From the NCBI GenBank assembly GCA_020846365.1, contig JADLEA010000415.1, forward strand, positions 1 to 36,361: a DNA stretch of 36,361 nucleotides. The letters are read 5' to 3'. The first letter of the stretch is position 1, and each line of letters begins with the position of its first letter. Position numbers and translations under genes: made by a program. The notes below the pieces were generated by a model. The model did no database searches, was not told the origin of the DNA, and worked only from the letters and a program-made list of their open reading frames with translations. Origin of the DNA: Bacteroidota bacterium. Lineage in GTDB: Bacteria; Bacteroidota; Ignavibacteria; UBA10030; UBA6906. Positions 16,351 to 24,952 of the stretch are shown one piece after another.

Positions 16351-17034
16351 ATGAAGGACGACCTGGAATTTCTCAAAAACGTCCCGATCCTCAGTGACCT
16401 CGAGGCGATGGACCTCGATACGATCTCCAAAGTCGGAGTCCGTAAGAAATACAAGAAGGGGAGCATCATCCTCCTGGAAGAGGAGGCCGGAGCCGCGCTC
16501 TTTGTAATAGTTTCCGGCAAGGTGAAGATCGTACGGATGGACGATGACGGACGCGAAGTGATCCTCTCCATCCTGGGGGAAAGCGATTTTTTCGGCGAAA
16601 TGGCTATTCTGGATGGTCTCGCCCGAAGCGCCAGTGTCGTCGCGACGACCAAAGCCGAATTGTTCATGATCCATCGGAGGGATTTCCTGAAATTGCTTCA
16701 CGATTTCCCCTCTGTGGCGATTGCCCTCCTCAAGGAACTGACGATGCGTCTGCGCAAAGCGGACGCGATGATCAAGAGCCTGTCTTTGAAAGATGCTTCG
16801 GGACGAGTGGCCAATGTGGTGTTGCAGCTTGCTGATGATATAGGGAAGATCCGTAAAGGTCGCGTGGAAATAGACGAGCTCCCTCTGCAGCAGGATCTTG
16901 CCAACATGGCAGGAACTTCCCGCGAGACCATCTCCCGGATGATCCACTCCTTTATCCGGGAAGGTCATATCGAGATCGAACGCGGCAAGCTGATCATCAA
17001 TGACTACGAGAAGTTCAAAAGCAGGTATCTGTAG
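16351..17034 (+). CDS. Crp/Fnr-family transcription regulator
   Basis: This DNA-binding regulator has an N-terminal cyclic-nucleotide-binding fold and a C-terminal winged helix. The track starts at a TTG at 16300, but the ATG at 16351 (MKDDLEFLKNV) fits the family start and leaves a leader of about 50 bases after the promoter. The result is 227 residues. The phosphate-binding cassette FFGEMAILDGLARSASVVA keeps the Glu and the Arg-Ser pair used by Crp to hold cAMP, so nucleotide binding is plausible. No Fnr-type cluster of cysteines is present, so oxygen sensing through an iron-sulfur centre is unlikely. The recognition helix GTSRETISRMI matches the R-E-T-x-x-R pattern of Crp. No adenylate cyclase gene lies in the window; the effector is unknown. 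Confidence 0.9.
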   Translation: MKDDLEFLKNVPILSDLEAMDLDTISKVGVRKKYKKGSIILLEEEAGAALFVIVSGKVKIVRMDDDGREVILSILGESDFFGEMAILDGLARSASVVATTKAELFMIHRRDFLKLLHDFPSVAIALLKELTMRLRKADAMIKSLSLKDASGRVANVVLQLADDIGKIRKGRVEIDELPLQQDLANMAGTSRETISRMIHSFIREGHIEIERGKLIINDYEKFKSRYL

Positions 17035-17268
17035 GCCATTCTTCGTTCTTTCTTCCCAAATTGAAGGCACTCACACTGCCTCCCTGTCTTCATTCCGCGA
17101 GTGTGCAATACGGCTGATGCTCCGCAGACACCGTCATGATGGGACGTCGTAGCCGGGAGGGGGAGAGCATATGCTCAACCAGAGGCTTTCGGGAAGCTCC
17201 TCCACATCGCCTCGGCCGTGCAGATGGAGGATGTTGGTGATGACGGCTGTGAAATGAGGAACAACTCC

Positions 17269-17757
17269 ATGCGAATCATCGAAGGGCAGATCACTGCCGA
17301 GGGATCCACCTTTGCCCTCGTCGTGAGCAGGTTCAACAGCCTTGTAACACAGCAACTGGTGACAGGGGCGGTCGATTGTCTCGTGCGCCACGGAGCGAAA
17401 GAAGACGCGATCTCCGCGATCTACGTGCCGGGAGCGTTCGAGATCCCTCAGGCCGCCCTTCAGGTCGCGCGCACCGGCTCCGCAGATGCCATCATCTGTC
17501 TCGGCTGCGTCATCCGGGGTGACACACCGCACTTTGAGTACATCGCCTCCGGGGTGGCGCGCGATCTCGGGTCCGTCGCCCTCCAGACAGGGATACCGTT
17601 AACCTTCGGCGTGCTTACGACGGAAACGCTGGAACAGGCGCTCGAACGCGCAGGCGCCAAGGCCGGCAATAAGGGCTGGGATGCCGCGTTGAGCGCAATG
17701 GAACTGCTTCACGTGAGCAAACAACTGCACAACAAAAAGAAGAGAGCGGGAGCGTAG
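17269..17757 (+). CDS. ribH: 6,7-dimethyl-8-ribityllumazine synthase
   Basis: This enzyme makes the penultimate intermediate of riboflavin synthesis from the ribityl-aminouracil and dihydroxybutanone phosphate. The start at 17269 (MRIIEGQ) is chosen over 17218 and 17254 because GAGGAA lies about 8 bases upstream and the protein then has the normal length of 162 residues. Diagnostic parts are RFNSLVTQQLVTGAVDCL, VPGAFEIPQAA, GCVIRGDTPHFEYI with catalytic His88, and TTETLEQALERAG. The other rib genes are absent, and I found no FMN riboswitch-like sequence in the 230 bases upstream. The PorZ-like gene follows after 10 bases, so the two may be co-transcribed even though their roles are unrelated. 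Confidence 0.96.
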   Translation: MRIIEGQITAEGSTFALVVSRFNSLVTQQLVTGAVDCLVRHGAKEDAISAIYVPGAFEIPQAALQVARTGSADAIICLGCVIRGDTPHFEYIASGVARDLGSVALQTGIPLTFGVLTTETLEQALERAGAKAGNKGWDAALSAMELLHVSKQLHNKKKRAGA

Positions 17758-17767
17758 GATCATCGAC

Positions 17768-20035
17768 ATGAAGAGCGGGTGGTATGTCTGTGCAGTTGTT
17801 CTCCTCGGTCCGATGTGCGCGTTGAGCGCGACCGGAACGTGGCGTAACTATACCTCCATGCAGGAGGTTCGATCCATCGTCCGCGACGGCAACGCCGTTT
17901 GGGCAGCAACCTCCGGCGGACTCTTCCGATGGACATCCTCTCCCGACCAGTATCTCCTCTTGACAAACGCCGAGGGGCTGCGAACGATCGACCTTACGGC
18001 CGTCAATATCGATCAACAGGGGAATGTCTGGTCAGGAAGCGCCAACGGCACCCTGCATGTGTACACACCGGCGACCGGTACCGTGAGATTGATTCTGGAT
18101 ATCGCGGCCTCGAATCAGACCAACAAACGCGTCAACGCGATCAGCATCGCGGGAGACACTTCCCTTTTCTGCACGGAATTCGGTCTGAGCCTTTTCCATA
18201 TCGGGCGCTTTGAATTCGGCGACACTTATTCCCGTTTCGGGAATATCCCCGCGGGGACACGCGTTGCCGTCACTTCCGCGCTTCTCCACGGCGGGTACGT
18301 GTGGGCATGTATTACCGACGGACAGTCCCTCCACCGGATCGCTTTCGCTTCGCTCTCCCAACCAAACCTTCTCCCTCCGGAAGCATGGACGCTTCAAACC
18401 GTCGGCGGACCCGGCACTGTACCGAAGGTGCTGGCAGTGTTCGCGGGAAAGTTATATGCCGGCACTTCCTCAGGGTTGTTTTTTGAGGAGGGCGGCTCGT
18501 GGTCCCAGGTTGCGTCGCTCAGCGGCAGGAATATCACCGCGCTCTCGACTTCGGCCACTCAGCTTCTCGTCACAACCATCGATAGAGCTGTGCTCTCCGT
18601 TACCGCCGGAGACGTCGTCACACCCCTTGGCTCCACCTTGCCGGAGGTCCCAACGGCACTCGCCATCAGCGAGAATGGCAATCCCGTCGTGGGAACCTCG
18701 ACCACGGGTTTGCTGGCATGGGATACCGCGTGGACTGTGCACGTGCCGAATGGACCAAACTCCAACCAGTTCCTGAACCTCCTCGTGGACGCCGACGGGA
18801 TACTCTGGTGCGCGTCCGGTGATGTCTCTGGTCGCGGCTTGTACCGGTATGACGGCACCACGTGGACATCGTTCACAACCGCAAACAGCCCGCTCCCGGC
18901 AAACGAGGTCTACCGGGTGTCCAGCGGGGCCGACGGTACCGTGTGGGCTTCCACCTATGGGCGTGGCGCTGTGGCCATCCCACGGGGAAGCGCACGCATC
19001 GATTCCCAGAATGTCTTCGGCAAGAATGTCGGCATGCCGGGTCTCGCTGCGGACCCCAACTATGTGGTCGTAAGCAATGTGGCCTCGGACAGCCGCGGAA
19101 ATGCATGGATGAGCGTGGTCCTGGCAGGCGACAGAAACGTGTTCTCGGTCCGGAGGTCCGACGGCAGCTGGAGACACTTCCCCGCTATCATCAATGGCAT
19201 CAAGATGGGCCAATTGATGGAACGGGTGGTGGACCGCTGTCTGGCCGTTGACGCCTTTGACAATGTCTGGGCCACCGTGCGCGACGCCGGGTACAGGGGG
19301 ATACTGTGCCTCGGCAATGGGGGATCGATCGACAGTACCGCCGCTTTCCACCTGGGTGCTTCCAACGGGCTTCCCAGCAGCGAGGTGAAGACGATCCTGG
19401 TGGACAGCGATAATGACATCTGGATAGGAACGGATCGCGGCATAGGCATCATTCTGGAACCGTCGAACCCGACGCGCACGGGAAGCATCGCCGCCTACAA
19501 ACCGCTGAACGGCCTCGTGATCAACACCATTGCCGTCGATCCTCTCAATCAGAAATGGGTCGGGACGACGGAGGGGGTGATTCTCCTGTCCCCCGACGGC
19601 ACGCAGACGCTCGCGTCCTATACGGTGGAAAGCACGGACGGAAGGCTCATGGACAACGATGTCAAGTCCATCAGCGTAGACGCGAAAACCGGCACCGTGT
19701 ATTTCGGCACCATGTCGGGTCTGGCAAGTCTGACCACGCCGGCTGCTGCGCCGCGGGCGTCGTTCGACGGTCTGAGCGTGTTTCCGAATCCGTTCCTGGT
19801 GCCATCCTCCGAACCGCTTACGGTCAGCGGCCTTGTGGCGGAATCACAACTGAAGATTCTCACCGTCGACGGCAAGGTCATACGCAACATTTCAACGCCG
19901 GGGGGATTGGTCGGAACATGGGACGGCAAGGATGCCGAAGGGGAATTTGTGGCCTCGGGTGTGTATCTCATCGTGGCATTTGCACAGGACGGCAGCGCGG
20001 TTGCCACCGGGAAAGTCGCACTCATCAAACGATAA
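17768..20035 (+). CDS. PorZ-like two-propeller surface protein with type IX secretion C-terminal domain
   Basis: The 755-residue protein starts with a signal peptide (YVCAVVLLGPMCALSA) and is then built of beta-propeller blades of the two-component-regulator type: VWAATSGGLFRW, VWSGSANGTLHVY, VWASTYGRGAVAIP, IWIGTDRGIGII, KWVGTTEGVILLS, VYFGTMSGLASL. The last 90 residues form an Ig-like type IX secretion/FlgD-like domain: VFPNPF, a short linker, LKILTVDGKVIR, GTWDGKDAEGE, VASGVYLIVAF and KVALIKR at the end. This order matches PorZ, a surface component of the type IX secretion sortase complex, or a related T9SS cargo protein. AGGA lies 8 bases before the ATG. Sequence alone cannot separate PorZ from a generic propeller cargo; absence of a histidine kinase part rules out a hybrid sensor. 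Confidence 0.8.
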   Translation: MKSGWYVCAVVLLGPMCALSATGTWRNYTSMQEVRSIVRDGNAVWAATSGGLFRWTSSPDQYLLLTNAEGLRTIDLTAVNIDQQGNVWSGSANGTLHVYTPATGTVRLILDIAASNQTNKRVNAISIAGDTSLFCTEFGLSLFHIGRFEFGDTYSRFGNIPAGTRVAVTSALLHGGYVWACITDGQSLHRIAFASLSQPNLLPPEAWTLQTVGGPGTVPKVLAVFAGKLYAGTSSGLFFEEGGSWSQVASLSGRNITALSTSATQLLVTTIDRAVLSVTAGDVVTPLGSTLPEVPTALAISENGNPVVGTSTTGLLAWDTAWTVHVPNGPNSNQFLNLLVDADGILWCASGDVSGRGLYRYDGTTWTSFTTANSPLPANEVYRVSSGADGTVWASTYGRGAVAIPRGSARIDSQNVFGKNVGMPGLAADPNYVVVSNVASDSRGNAWMSVVLAGDRNVFSVRRSDGSWRHFPAIINGIKMGQLMERVVDRCLAVDAFDNVWATVRDAGYRGILCLGNGGSIDSTAAFHLGASNGLPSSEVKTILVDSDNDIWIGTDRGIGIILEPSNPTRTGSIAAYKPLNGLVINTIAVDPLNQKWVGTTEGVILLSPDGTQTLASYTVESTDGRLMDNDVKSISVDAKTGTVYFGTMSGLASLTTPAAAPRASFDGLSVFPNPFLVPSSEPLTVSGLVAESQLKILTVDGKVIRNISTPGGLVGTWDGKDAEGEFVASGVYLIVAFAQDGSAVATGKVALIKR

Positions 20036-20103
20036 CGGCGTACCCGCACTACCGACGGGAGCACCGGCACGCAACTCACATACTGTAGAAGGAGGAGTCA
20101 ACA

Positions 20104-20370
20104 TTGGAGAATGACGGCTACAAAGATGAAATCTTCACGAAACGCGTGAGGGCAGGGAAACGGACATACTTCTTCGACGTGAAGTCGACGAAATCCGAGA
20201 AAGATTACTACATCACCATCACGGAAAGCAAACGCGTTGGAGATGACGAATACGAGAAGCACAAGATCTTTCTCTATAAAGAGGATTTTGAGAAGTTCAA
20301 AGAAGCTCTTGCAGAGACCGTCGAGCATGTGCAAACGCAGCTCCTGGAGCACGGCGTAGAAGTCCGCTGA
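20104..20370 (+). CDS. DUF3276 PUR-type nucleic-acid-binding protein
   Basis: This 88-residue protein matches the DUF3276/PUR family found in Bacteroidota and spirochaetes, whose members bind single-stranded nucleic acid. Typical residues are GKRTYFFDVKSTKSEKDYYITITESKR and YEKHKIFLYKEDFEKFKEAL; the pattern is a beta-sheet followed by a helix. The start codon is TTG: AGGAGG lies 8 bases upstream, while no ATG fits. It lies 68 bases after the PorZ-like gene and is followed by a GC-only hairpin, so it probably ends that transcription unit. The specific target (RNA, DNA or a particular promoter) cannot be told from sequence. Confidence 0.87.
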   Translation: MENDGYKDEIFTKRVRAGKRTYFFDVKSTKSEKDYYITITESKRVGDDEYEKHKIFLYKEDFEKFKEALAETVEHVQTQLLEHGVEVR

Positions 20371-20399
20371 TTTCATCGAACTCCCCAACTTTCTCGCGA

Positions 20400-20429
20400 C
20401 CCCCCGGGGCGGCCACGGGCCCCGGGGGG
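20400..20429 (+). terminator. 10-bp all-G/C hairpin after the DUF3276 gene
   Basis: CCCCCCGGGG and CCCCGGGGGG pair perfectly around a 10-base loop, 30 bases after the DUF3276 stop. There is no T run on the plus strand, so termination is likely but not of the classical intrinsic form. Confidence 0.55.
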
Positions 20430-20475
20430 CCGTGAGCCACATCGAGATCCCACTCTCCGTCTACCGCCCGGATTC

Positions 20476-20504
20476 TTGACTCTCAGGGAACTTCTCGGTA
20501 TATT
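20476..20504 (+). promoter_or_regulatory. promoter of the DUF177-rpmF-fab operon
   Basis: TTGACT and TATATT are separated by 17 bases, identical in both boxes and spacing to the promoter at 16265-16293. Transcription would start near 20511, about 60 bases before the DUF177 start. The track's TTG start for DUF177 at 20476 coincides with the -35 box and is therefore rejected. Confidence 0.72.
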
Positions 20505-20571
20505 GGTACACTTTTTCGGTCGTTTGAAGAATGGGGCCATGGAGCCCCATTTGAGCGTCTGGCAGGAAACG

Positions 20572-21075
20572 ATGAGAATTCAGATTGGAAGTCTCTCGGA
20601 GGGTACGCACCAGTATCACTTCGAGGCAGACGCCGCGGACATCAGTTTGGGGGAAGAGTTTCGCAAGCCCGTTGCCGTTGATGCAACGCTGGATAAAACG
20701 GGGAAACAACTCTTCCTGCGTGTGCAAGTGCGGACGACGGGTGTGTTTTCATGCGACAGGTGTACAGTGCCGTTTGAGCTGGCGCTGACGCCGGAGTATC
20801 GCATGCACTATGTGACGGATGAGACCGACGCCGAGAGTCTGGATCCCTCGGAGGTGCAAGTCGTCCCTGCCGGTCTCCCGATCATAGACCTCTCTGACGA
20901 CGTCCGACAGACGGTTCTCCTTGCAGTTCCGCTGAAGCTCCTCTGCCGTCGAGATTGCCGGGGGCTCTGCCCGCGGTGCGGAAAGGACCTGAATACGGGG
21001 CCCTGCAGTTGCCCTGTGGAAGAGGGGGACGGGCGCTGGGATCAGTTGCGCGCCCTCAGGCCGGGAGAGAACTGA
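20572..21075 (+). CDS. YceD/DUF177 family zinc-ribbon protein (23S rRNA accumulation)
   Basis: The family is found next to rpmF in many bacteria and is linked to 23S rRNA accumulation. The ATG at 20572 (MRIQIGSLSEGTHQYHFE) matches the usual family start and has AGGA 5 bases upstream, giving 167 residues; the ATG at 20539 is a less likely alternative. The C-terminal part has the conserved cysteines: CDRC near residue 58, then LLCRRDCRGLCPRCGKDLN and a final CSC, which would bind zinc. It lies 32 bases upstream of rpmF, the standard order. Confidence 0.9.
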   Translation: MRIQIGSLSEGTHQYHFEADAADISLGEEFRKPVAVDATLDKTGKQLFLRVQVRTTGVFSCDRCTVPFELALTPEYRMHYVTDETDAESLDPSEVQVVPAGLPIIDLSDDVRQTVLLAVPLKLLCRRDCRGLCPRCGKDLNTGPCSCPVEEGDGRWDQLRALRPGEN

Positions 21076-21107
21076 GCAAACGGTTGTAAACAACAGGAGT
21101 ATGGACC

Positions 21108-21290
21108 ATGCCGAATCCGAAGCGACGCCATTCCAAGACCCGTGGCCGGAAGCGCCGGACCCACTACAAGGCCACAGCACCCGCCATTTCGGAATGCCCG
21201 AACTGCCACACGCAGAAACTTCCCCATCGGGCCTGCCCAAACTGCGGTTACTACAACGGCCGTTCGATCATCATACCGAAGTCCTCCTGA
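21108..21290 (+). CDS. rpmF: 50S ribosomal protein bL32
   Basis: The 60-residue protein starts MPNPKRRHSKTRGRKRRTHY, the typical basic bL32 N-terminus, and continues with two cysteine pairs, CPNC and CPNC, which form the zinc ribbon. GGAG lies about 8 bases before the ATG; an out-of-frame ATG at 21101 is just upstream and is ignored. The gene is placed between DUF177 and plsX, as in many bacteria. Confidence 0.96.
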   Translation: MPNPKRRHSKTRGRKRRTHYKATAPAISECPNCHTQKLPHRACPNCGYYNGRSIIIPKSS

Positions 21291-21323
21291 TCCGGTTATC
21301 CGAAGAGACTCCATTATACGGTA

Positions 21324-22376
21324 GTGTGCTCTTTGACCTCCCAGGCTAAGCACATAACAATTGCTGTGGATGCGATGGGTGGGGATTATGCGCCGGCGAA
21401 TGTCGTCAGCGGCGCATGCCAAGCGCTCCATGAAGCGGGGGGACGCTTTCGCGTGGTGCTTTTCGGCCCCGAGGATACGCTCCGCGCCACGATCCGGGAC
21501 CAGGGAGCCCTCCCCGATGGCCACGTCCCGTCTCCCGACCAGTATTCCATCGTCCACGCCCCGGAGGTCATCGATATGCATGACCCCGCAACGGCTGCCC
21601 TCAAGACGAAGCGCAAATCCTCCATCAGCGTCGGTCTCCACCAACACCGGGACGGCCTGGTGGATGCCTTCGTGAGCGCCGGCAACACAGGGGCCGTGCT
21701 CTCGGCTGCAACACTGATCCTCGGCCGGCTTCGCGGCATCGGGCGTCCGACCATCGGCGCCCTCGTCCCGACGCCCAAAGCTCCCTGTCTTCTCGTTGAC
21801 GCGGGGGCCAACGTGGACTGTCGTCCGCAGCACCTGCTGGAATTCGCCATCATGGGATCGATCTACGTCGGGGCTATGCGCAATATCGCCAACCCGAAAG
21901 TGGGGCTCCTGAGTATCGGCGAGGAGGATTCCAAAGGCAATGAAGCCAGCCTGGCAGCCCTGAAGCTCCTCCGCAAGAGCGGACTGAACTTTGCCGGGAA
22001 CGTGGAGGGAAGAGACATCATGAGCGGAGAGCTTGACGTCGTGGTGTGCGACGGCTTCGTCGGAAACATTCTTCTGAAATTCGGAGAGAGTATTCCGCAC
22101 TTTTTCAAAGCGAAATTCCAGACCTTTGCCCGGTCCAGCCCCCTGAGCTCCGCCATTGCCCTGGTTGCCAAAAACGGCCTGCGCCGCGTGATGAAGGAGA
22201 TGGACTACCAGGAACACGGCGGCGTGCCCCTGCTGGGCGTGAACGGCGTCGTGATTATCGGCCACGGGAAGTCGTCACCCAAAGCCATCAAGAACATGAT
22301 CTTTAGAGCCGAAGAAACGATTCACAAAGCGGTAAATCGAAATATACAGGAAATGCTGACGCAGACCGATGCCTAA
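21324..22376 (+). CDS. plsX: phosphate acyltransferase PlsX
   Basis: PlsX converts acyl-ACP to acyl-phosphate, the first step of phospholipid synthesis in most bacteria. The signature [10 protein letters not shown] is near residue 15. [41 protein letters not shown] and [17 protein letters not shown] follow, as expected. The start is the GTG at 21324; the first in-frame ATG is within the conserved VDAMGGD and cannot be the start. A TTG at 21333 is an alternative. No clear Shine-Dalgarno is seen, so translation may depend on rpmF 33 bases upstream. The end overlaps fabH by 8 bases. Confidence 0.95.
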   Translation: MCSLTSQAKHITIAVDAMGGDYAPANVVSGACQALHEAGGRFRVVLFGPEDTLRATIRDQGALPDGHVPSPDQYSIVHAPEVIDMHDPATAALKTKRKSSISVGLHQHRDGLVDAFVSAGNTGAVLSAATLILGRLRGIGRPTIGALVPTPKAPCLLVDAGANVDCRPQHLLEFAIMGSIYVGAMRNIANPKVGLLSIGEEDSKGNEASLAALKLLRKSGLNFAGNVEGRDIMSGELDVVVCDGFVGNILLKFGESIPHFFKAKFQTFARSSPLSSAIALVAKNGLRRVMKEMDYQEHGGVPLLGVNGVVIIGHGKSSPKAIKNMIFRAEETIHKAVNRNIQEMLTQTDA

Positions 22377-23373
22377 ACGCAGAGCAACAATCACCGCGGT
22401 CGGGCACTATGTCCCCGAGAAGATCCTGAGCAACCGTGACCTCGAAACGATGGTCAACACCACCGACGAGTGGATTCGCACGCGAACCGGAATCGAGGAA
22501 CGCCGCATCCTGGAACAGGGTGCGAGCTCAGACATGGGTGCAATGGCCCTGAAGAACATGTTGCAGAACCGGGGGATAACCGCCGACGCAATCGACCTCA
22601 TCATTGTCGCGACGGTGACGCCCGACATGTTCTTCCCCTCGACTGCCTGCCTGGTGCAGGAAAAAGTCCATGCAAAGAATGCCTGGGGTTTCGACCTCTC
22701 CGCCGCGTGCTCGGGCTTTCTGTTTGCGCTCATGACCGGCGCGCAGTTCATCGAGACCGGGGCCCATAAGCGGGTGGTCGTTGTAGGGACCGACAAGATG
22801 AGCGCGATCACCGATTACACCGACCGCAACAACTGCATCCTGTTCGGCGATGCGGCCGCAGCCGTCCTGCTGGAACCCGTGGAAGATGACTCCGGCGGCA
22901 TCCTGGATCACATCCTCCGCTGCGATGGCGCGGGCGAACGGTATCTGCATATGCGCGGAGGCGGGAGCTTGCATCCACCCACTCACGAGACCGTCGACAA
23001 ACGGATGCACTATCTGTATCAGGACGGGAAAGCTGTGTTCAAGGTGGCCGTTGTCGGCATGGCCGATGTCTCCGCCGAGATCGTCCAGCGCAACTCCCTG
23101 ACCGGCAAGGATATCGACTGGCTGGTCCCTCACCAGGCGAACCTGCGTATCATCGATGCCACGGCGGAGCGCATGGGGATCGAGAAAAGCAAGGTCATGA
23201 TCAACATCAATCGTTACGGCAATACAACGGCTGCGACCATCCCCCTCTGCCTCTCCGAATGGTGGCACGCCGGCAAGCTCCGCAAGGGACAAACACTTGT
23301 TCTCGCGGCCTTTGGCGCGGGCTACACATGGGGTTCGGTCCTCCTACGCTGGACCGCCGAGAACGCGGCCTGA
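22369..23373 (+). CDS. fabH: 3-oxoacyl-ACP synthase III
   Basis: FabH starts fatty acid chains by condensing acetyl-CoA (or a branched acyl-CoA) with malonyl-ACP. The catalytic triad is visible: Cys at residue 114 in [12 protein letters not shown], His in [12 protein letters not shown] and Asn in [15 protein letters not shown]. The N-terminus ([35 protein letters not shown]) is also typical. The 334-residue length is normal. Translation overlaps plsX by 8 bases. Primer preference cannot be read from the sequence with confidence. Confidence 0.97.
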   Translation: MPKRRATITAVGHYVPEKILSNRDLETMVNTTDEWIRTRTGIEERRILEQGASSDMGAMALKNMLQNRGITADAIDLIIVATVTPDMFFPSTACLVQEKVHAKNAWGFDLSAACSGFLFALMTGAQFIETGAHKRVVVVGTDKMSAITDYTDRNNCILFGDAAAAVLLEPVEDDSGGILDHILRCDGAGERYLHMRGGGSLHPPTHETVDKRMHYLYQDGKAVFKVAVVGMADVSAEIVQRNSLTGKDIDWLVPHQANLRIIDATAERMGIEKSKVMININRYGNTTAATIPLCLSEWWHAGKLRKGQTLVLAAFGAGYTWGSVLLRWTAENAA

Positions 23374-23388
23374 CTCCGGAACCACAGC

Positions 23389-24312
23389 ATGTCCACGATC
23401 GCATTCATCTTCCCGGGTCAGGGCTCGCAATACGTCGGTATGGCTCGGGATTTCTCTGCGCAGGATCCTCCGTCCGGTGCGTTCATCGCGGAAGCGGATC
23501 GAATCCTCGGCGTACCGTTGAGCGGCATTTGCTTTGACGGCCCGGAAGACACGCTCAGGCAGACCAGCAACACGCAGCCGGCGATATTCCTGCACAGCAT
23601 GGTTGCCTTCCGGGCGATCAGCCAGCTTGTCCCTGCCATGGTCGCGGGCCATTCGCTTGGAGAATATTCTGCGCTCGTCGCGGCAGGAGCACTGAGTTTT
23701 GAAGACGGTCTCCGGCTCGTGCGTCTCCGGGGCAGTCTTATGCAACAGGCAGGCGAAACACACAAAGGCACCATGGCGGCTATCGTGGGACTTTCCCCCG
23801 AGCTGACGGAGGAGGTCTGCCGCGAGGCAAGCTCCGCCGGCATCGTACAGCCTGCAAATTTCAATTCGCCCGGCCAGATCGTCATTTCCGGTTCGTTGGA
23901 AGGCGTACACAAAGCAATGGAGCTGGCGCGAGCCCGGGGGGCCAAAATGGCGAAAGAACTTGTGGTCAGCGGTGCATTCCATTCGCCCCTCATGCAGAGC
24001 GCAAAAGAGGGCTTGAAAGATGCACTGGACCGCACGACGATTCGCGACGCACGCATCCCCGTGTATGCGAACGTCACCGCCGAACCCGTGCGCAAGGCGT
24101 CGGAGATCCGGGACCTCCTGTACCGGCAGCTGACAAGCCCTGTGCGCTGGGAACAAACCGTCAGGAACATGGTTCGTGACGGCGCCGGCTCCTTCTATGA
24201 AATCGGACCCGGAAAGGTGCTGCAAGGTCTTGTAAAACGGATTGTCCCCAACGTGCAGACAAGCGGATTCGATAAGTGGGCGGATATTCACACTGCGCAG
24301 AGCGAAGCATGA
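23389..24312 (+). CDS. fabD: malonyl-CoA-ACP transacylase
   Basis: FabD loads malonyl groups onto ACP. Diagnostic parts are FIFPGQGSQYVGM at the N-terminus, the nucleophile serine at residue 89 in VAGHSLGEYSALVAAGAL, and the histidine in SGAFHSPLM. The 307-residue length is normal. It lies 15 bases after fabH, and its TGA overlaps the ATG of the cysteine-rich gene (ATGA). Confidence 0.97.
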   Translation: MSTIAFIFPGQGSQYVGMARDFSAQDPPSGAFIAEADRILGVPLSGICFDGPEDTLRQTSNTQPAIFLHSMVAFRAISQLVPAMVAGHSLGEYSALVAAGALSFEDGLRLVRLRGSLMQQAGETHKGTMAAIVGLSPELTEEVCREASSAGIVQPANFNSPGQIVISGSLEGVHKAMELARARGAKMAKELVVSGAFHSPLMQSAKEGLKDALDRTTIRDARIPVYANVTAEPVRKASEIRDLLYRQLTSPVRWEQTVRNMVRDGAGSFYEIGPGKVLQGLVKRIVPNVQTSGFDKWADIHTAQSEA

Positions 24313-24917
24313 CAGCCGGGCACGTGGTGCAAATCGGAGCGCTCAAGTACGCGCGAGAACTCTTTGAAAAGGGGTATCCGGCAGGCCAGAGTCCGTGCAC
24401 CTGCGCCTCGAAATGCTGCCAGTGGGGCGTGTACGTCGATGTTAGGGAAAAAGAGAGGATACTGGAACACCGGCGCGCCATCGCCGACCAGATGGATGAG
24501 ACACAGACGCGGAATGAGAAGGAATGGTTCGAAAACGACGAACACGATGATCCGGACTTTCCTTCGGGACGGTGTGTCGGTACGCACGTACATCACGACA
24601 AGTGTGTGTTCCTGGACAAAGTGGGACGGTGCGCCATTCAGCTTGCTGCGGTCGCCGCAGGATTGGACCGCTGGGCCTGGAAACCGATGTATTGCGTCCT
24701 GTTCCCGATAGAGATCTCCGACGGCATCGTCAGCTTTGACCCCATGCTCCAGGGAGACGAAAGCTGCTGCTCCATCAGGTCCGGGTATGATACGCCCCTT
24801 TTCCGGGCCTGCAGCGCCGAGCTCATACACCTGATCGGCCAGGAAGGATATGACAAACTGGAAGAGTTCTACCGGGGTCTTGAAAAAGAAGTTGGTTCTG
24901 GTAATATTGCGGTTTAA
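24309..24917 (+). CDS. cysteine-rich protein (DUF3109/YkgJ-like metal or Fe-S binding), coupled to fabD
   Basis: The ATG at 24309 overlaps the fabD stop, so I prefer it to the track's GTG at 24276. The 202-residue protein has 11 cysteines: a first cluster C30-C32-C36-C37 (PCTCASKCCQWGV), then GRCVGTHVHHDKC, VGRCAIQ, MYCVLFP, ESCCSI and RAC. The spacing recalls the putative zinc- or iron-chelating families YkgJ and DUF3109 of Bacteroidota. There is no signal peptide or membrane segment, so it should be cytoplasmic. It lies between fabD and fabG in an operon where no such protein is part of the standard pathway. The function is unknown; a metal-dependent or modifying role on fatty-acid or ACP metabolism is only a guess. 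Confidence 0.7.
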   Translation: MTAGHVVQIGALKYARELFEKGYPAGQSPCTCASKCCQWGVYVDVREKERILEHRRAIADQMDETQTRNEKEWFENDEHDDPDFPSGRCVGTHVHHDKCVFLDKVGRCAIQLAAVAAGLDRWAWKPMYCVLFPIEISDGIVSFDPMLQGDESCCSIRSGYDTPLFRACSAELIHLIGQEGYDKLEEFYRGLEKEVGSGNIAV

Positions 24918-24952
24918 CCTTTACGGTTCGACAACACGCAAACTGGAGGAGA

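Noticed and set aside
17100-17268. Possible FMN riboswitch before ribH
   Set aside because: The conserved FMN-aptamer core sequences are not seen, and pairing could not be built by eye.
17134-17532. 132-residue minus-strand ORF opposite ribH
   Set aside because: Antisense to a clear lumazine synthase; no motifs.
21042-22265. 407-residue minus-strand ORF opposite rpmF and plsX
   Set aside because: Shadow of plsX and bL32, both with clear family motifs on the plus strand.
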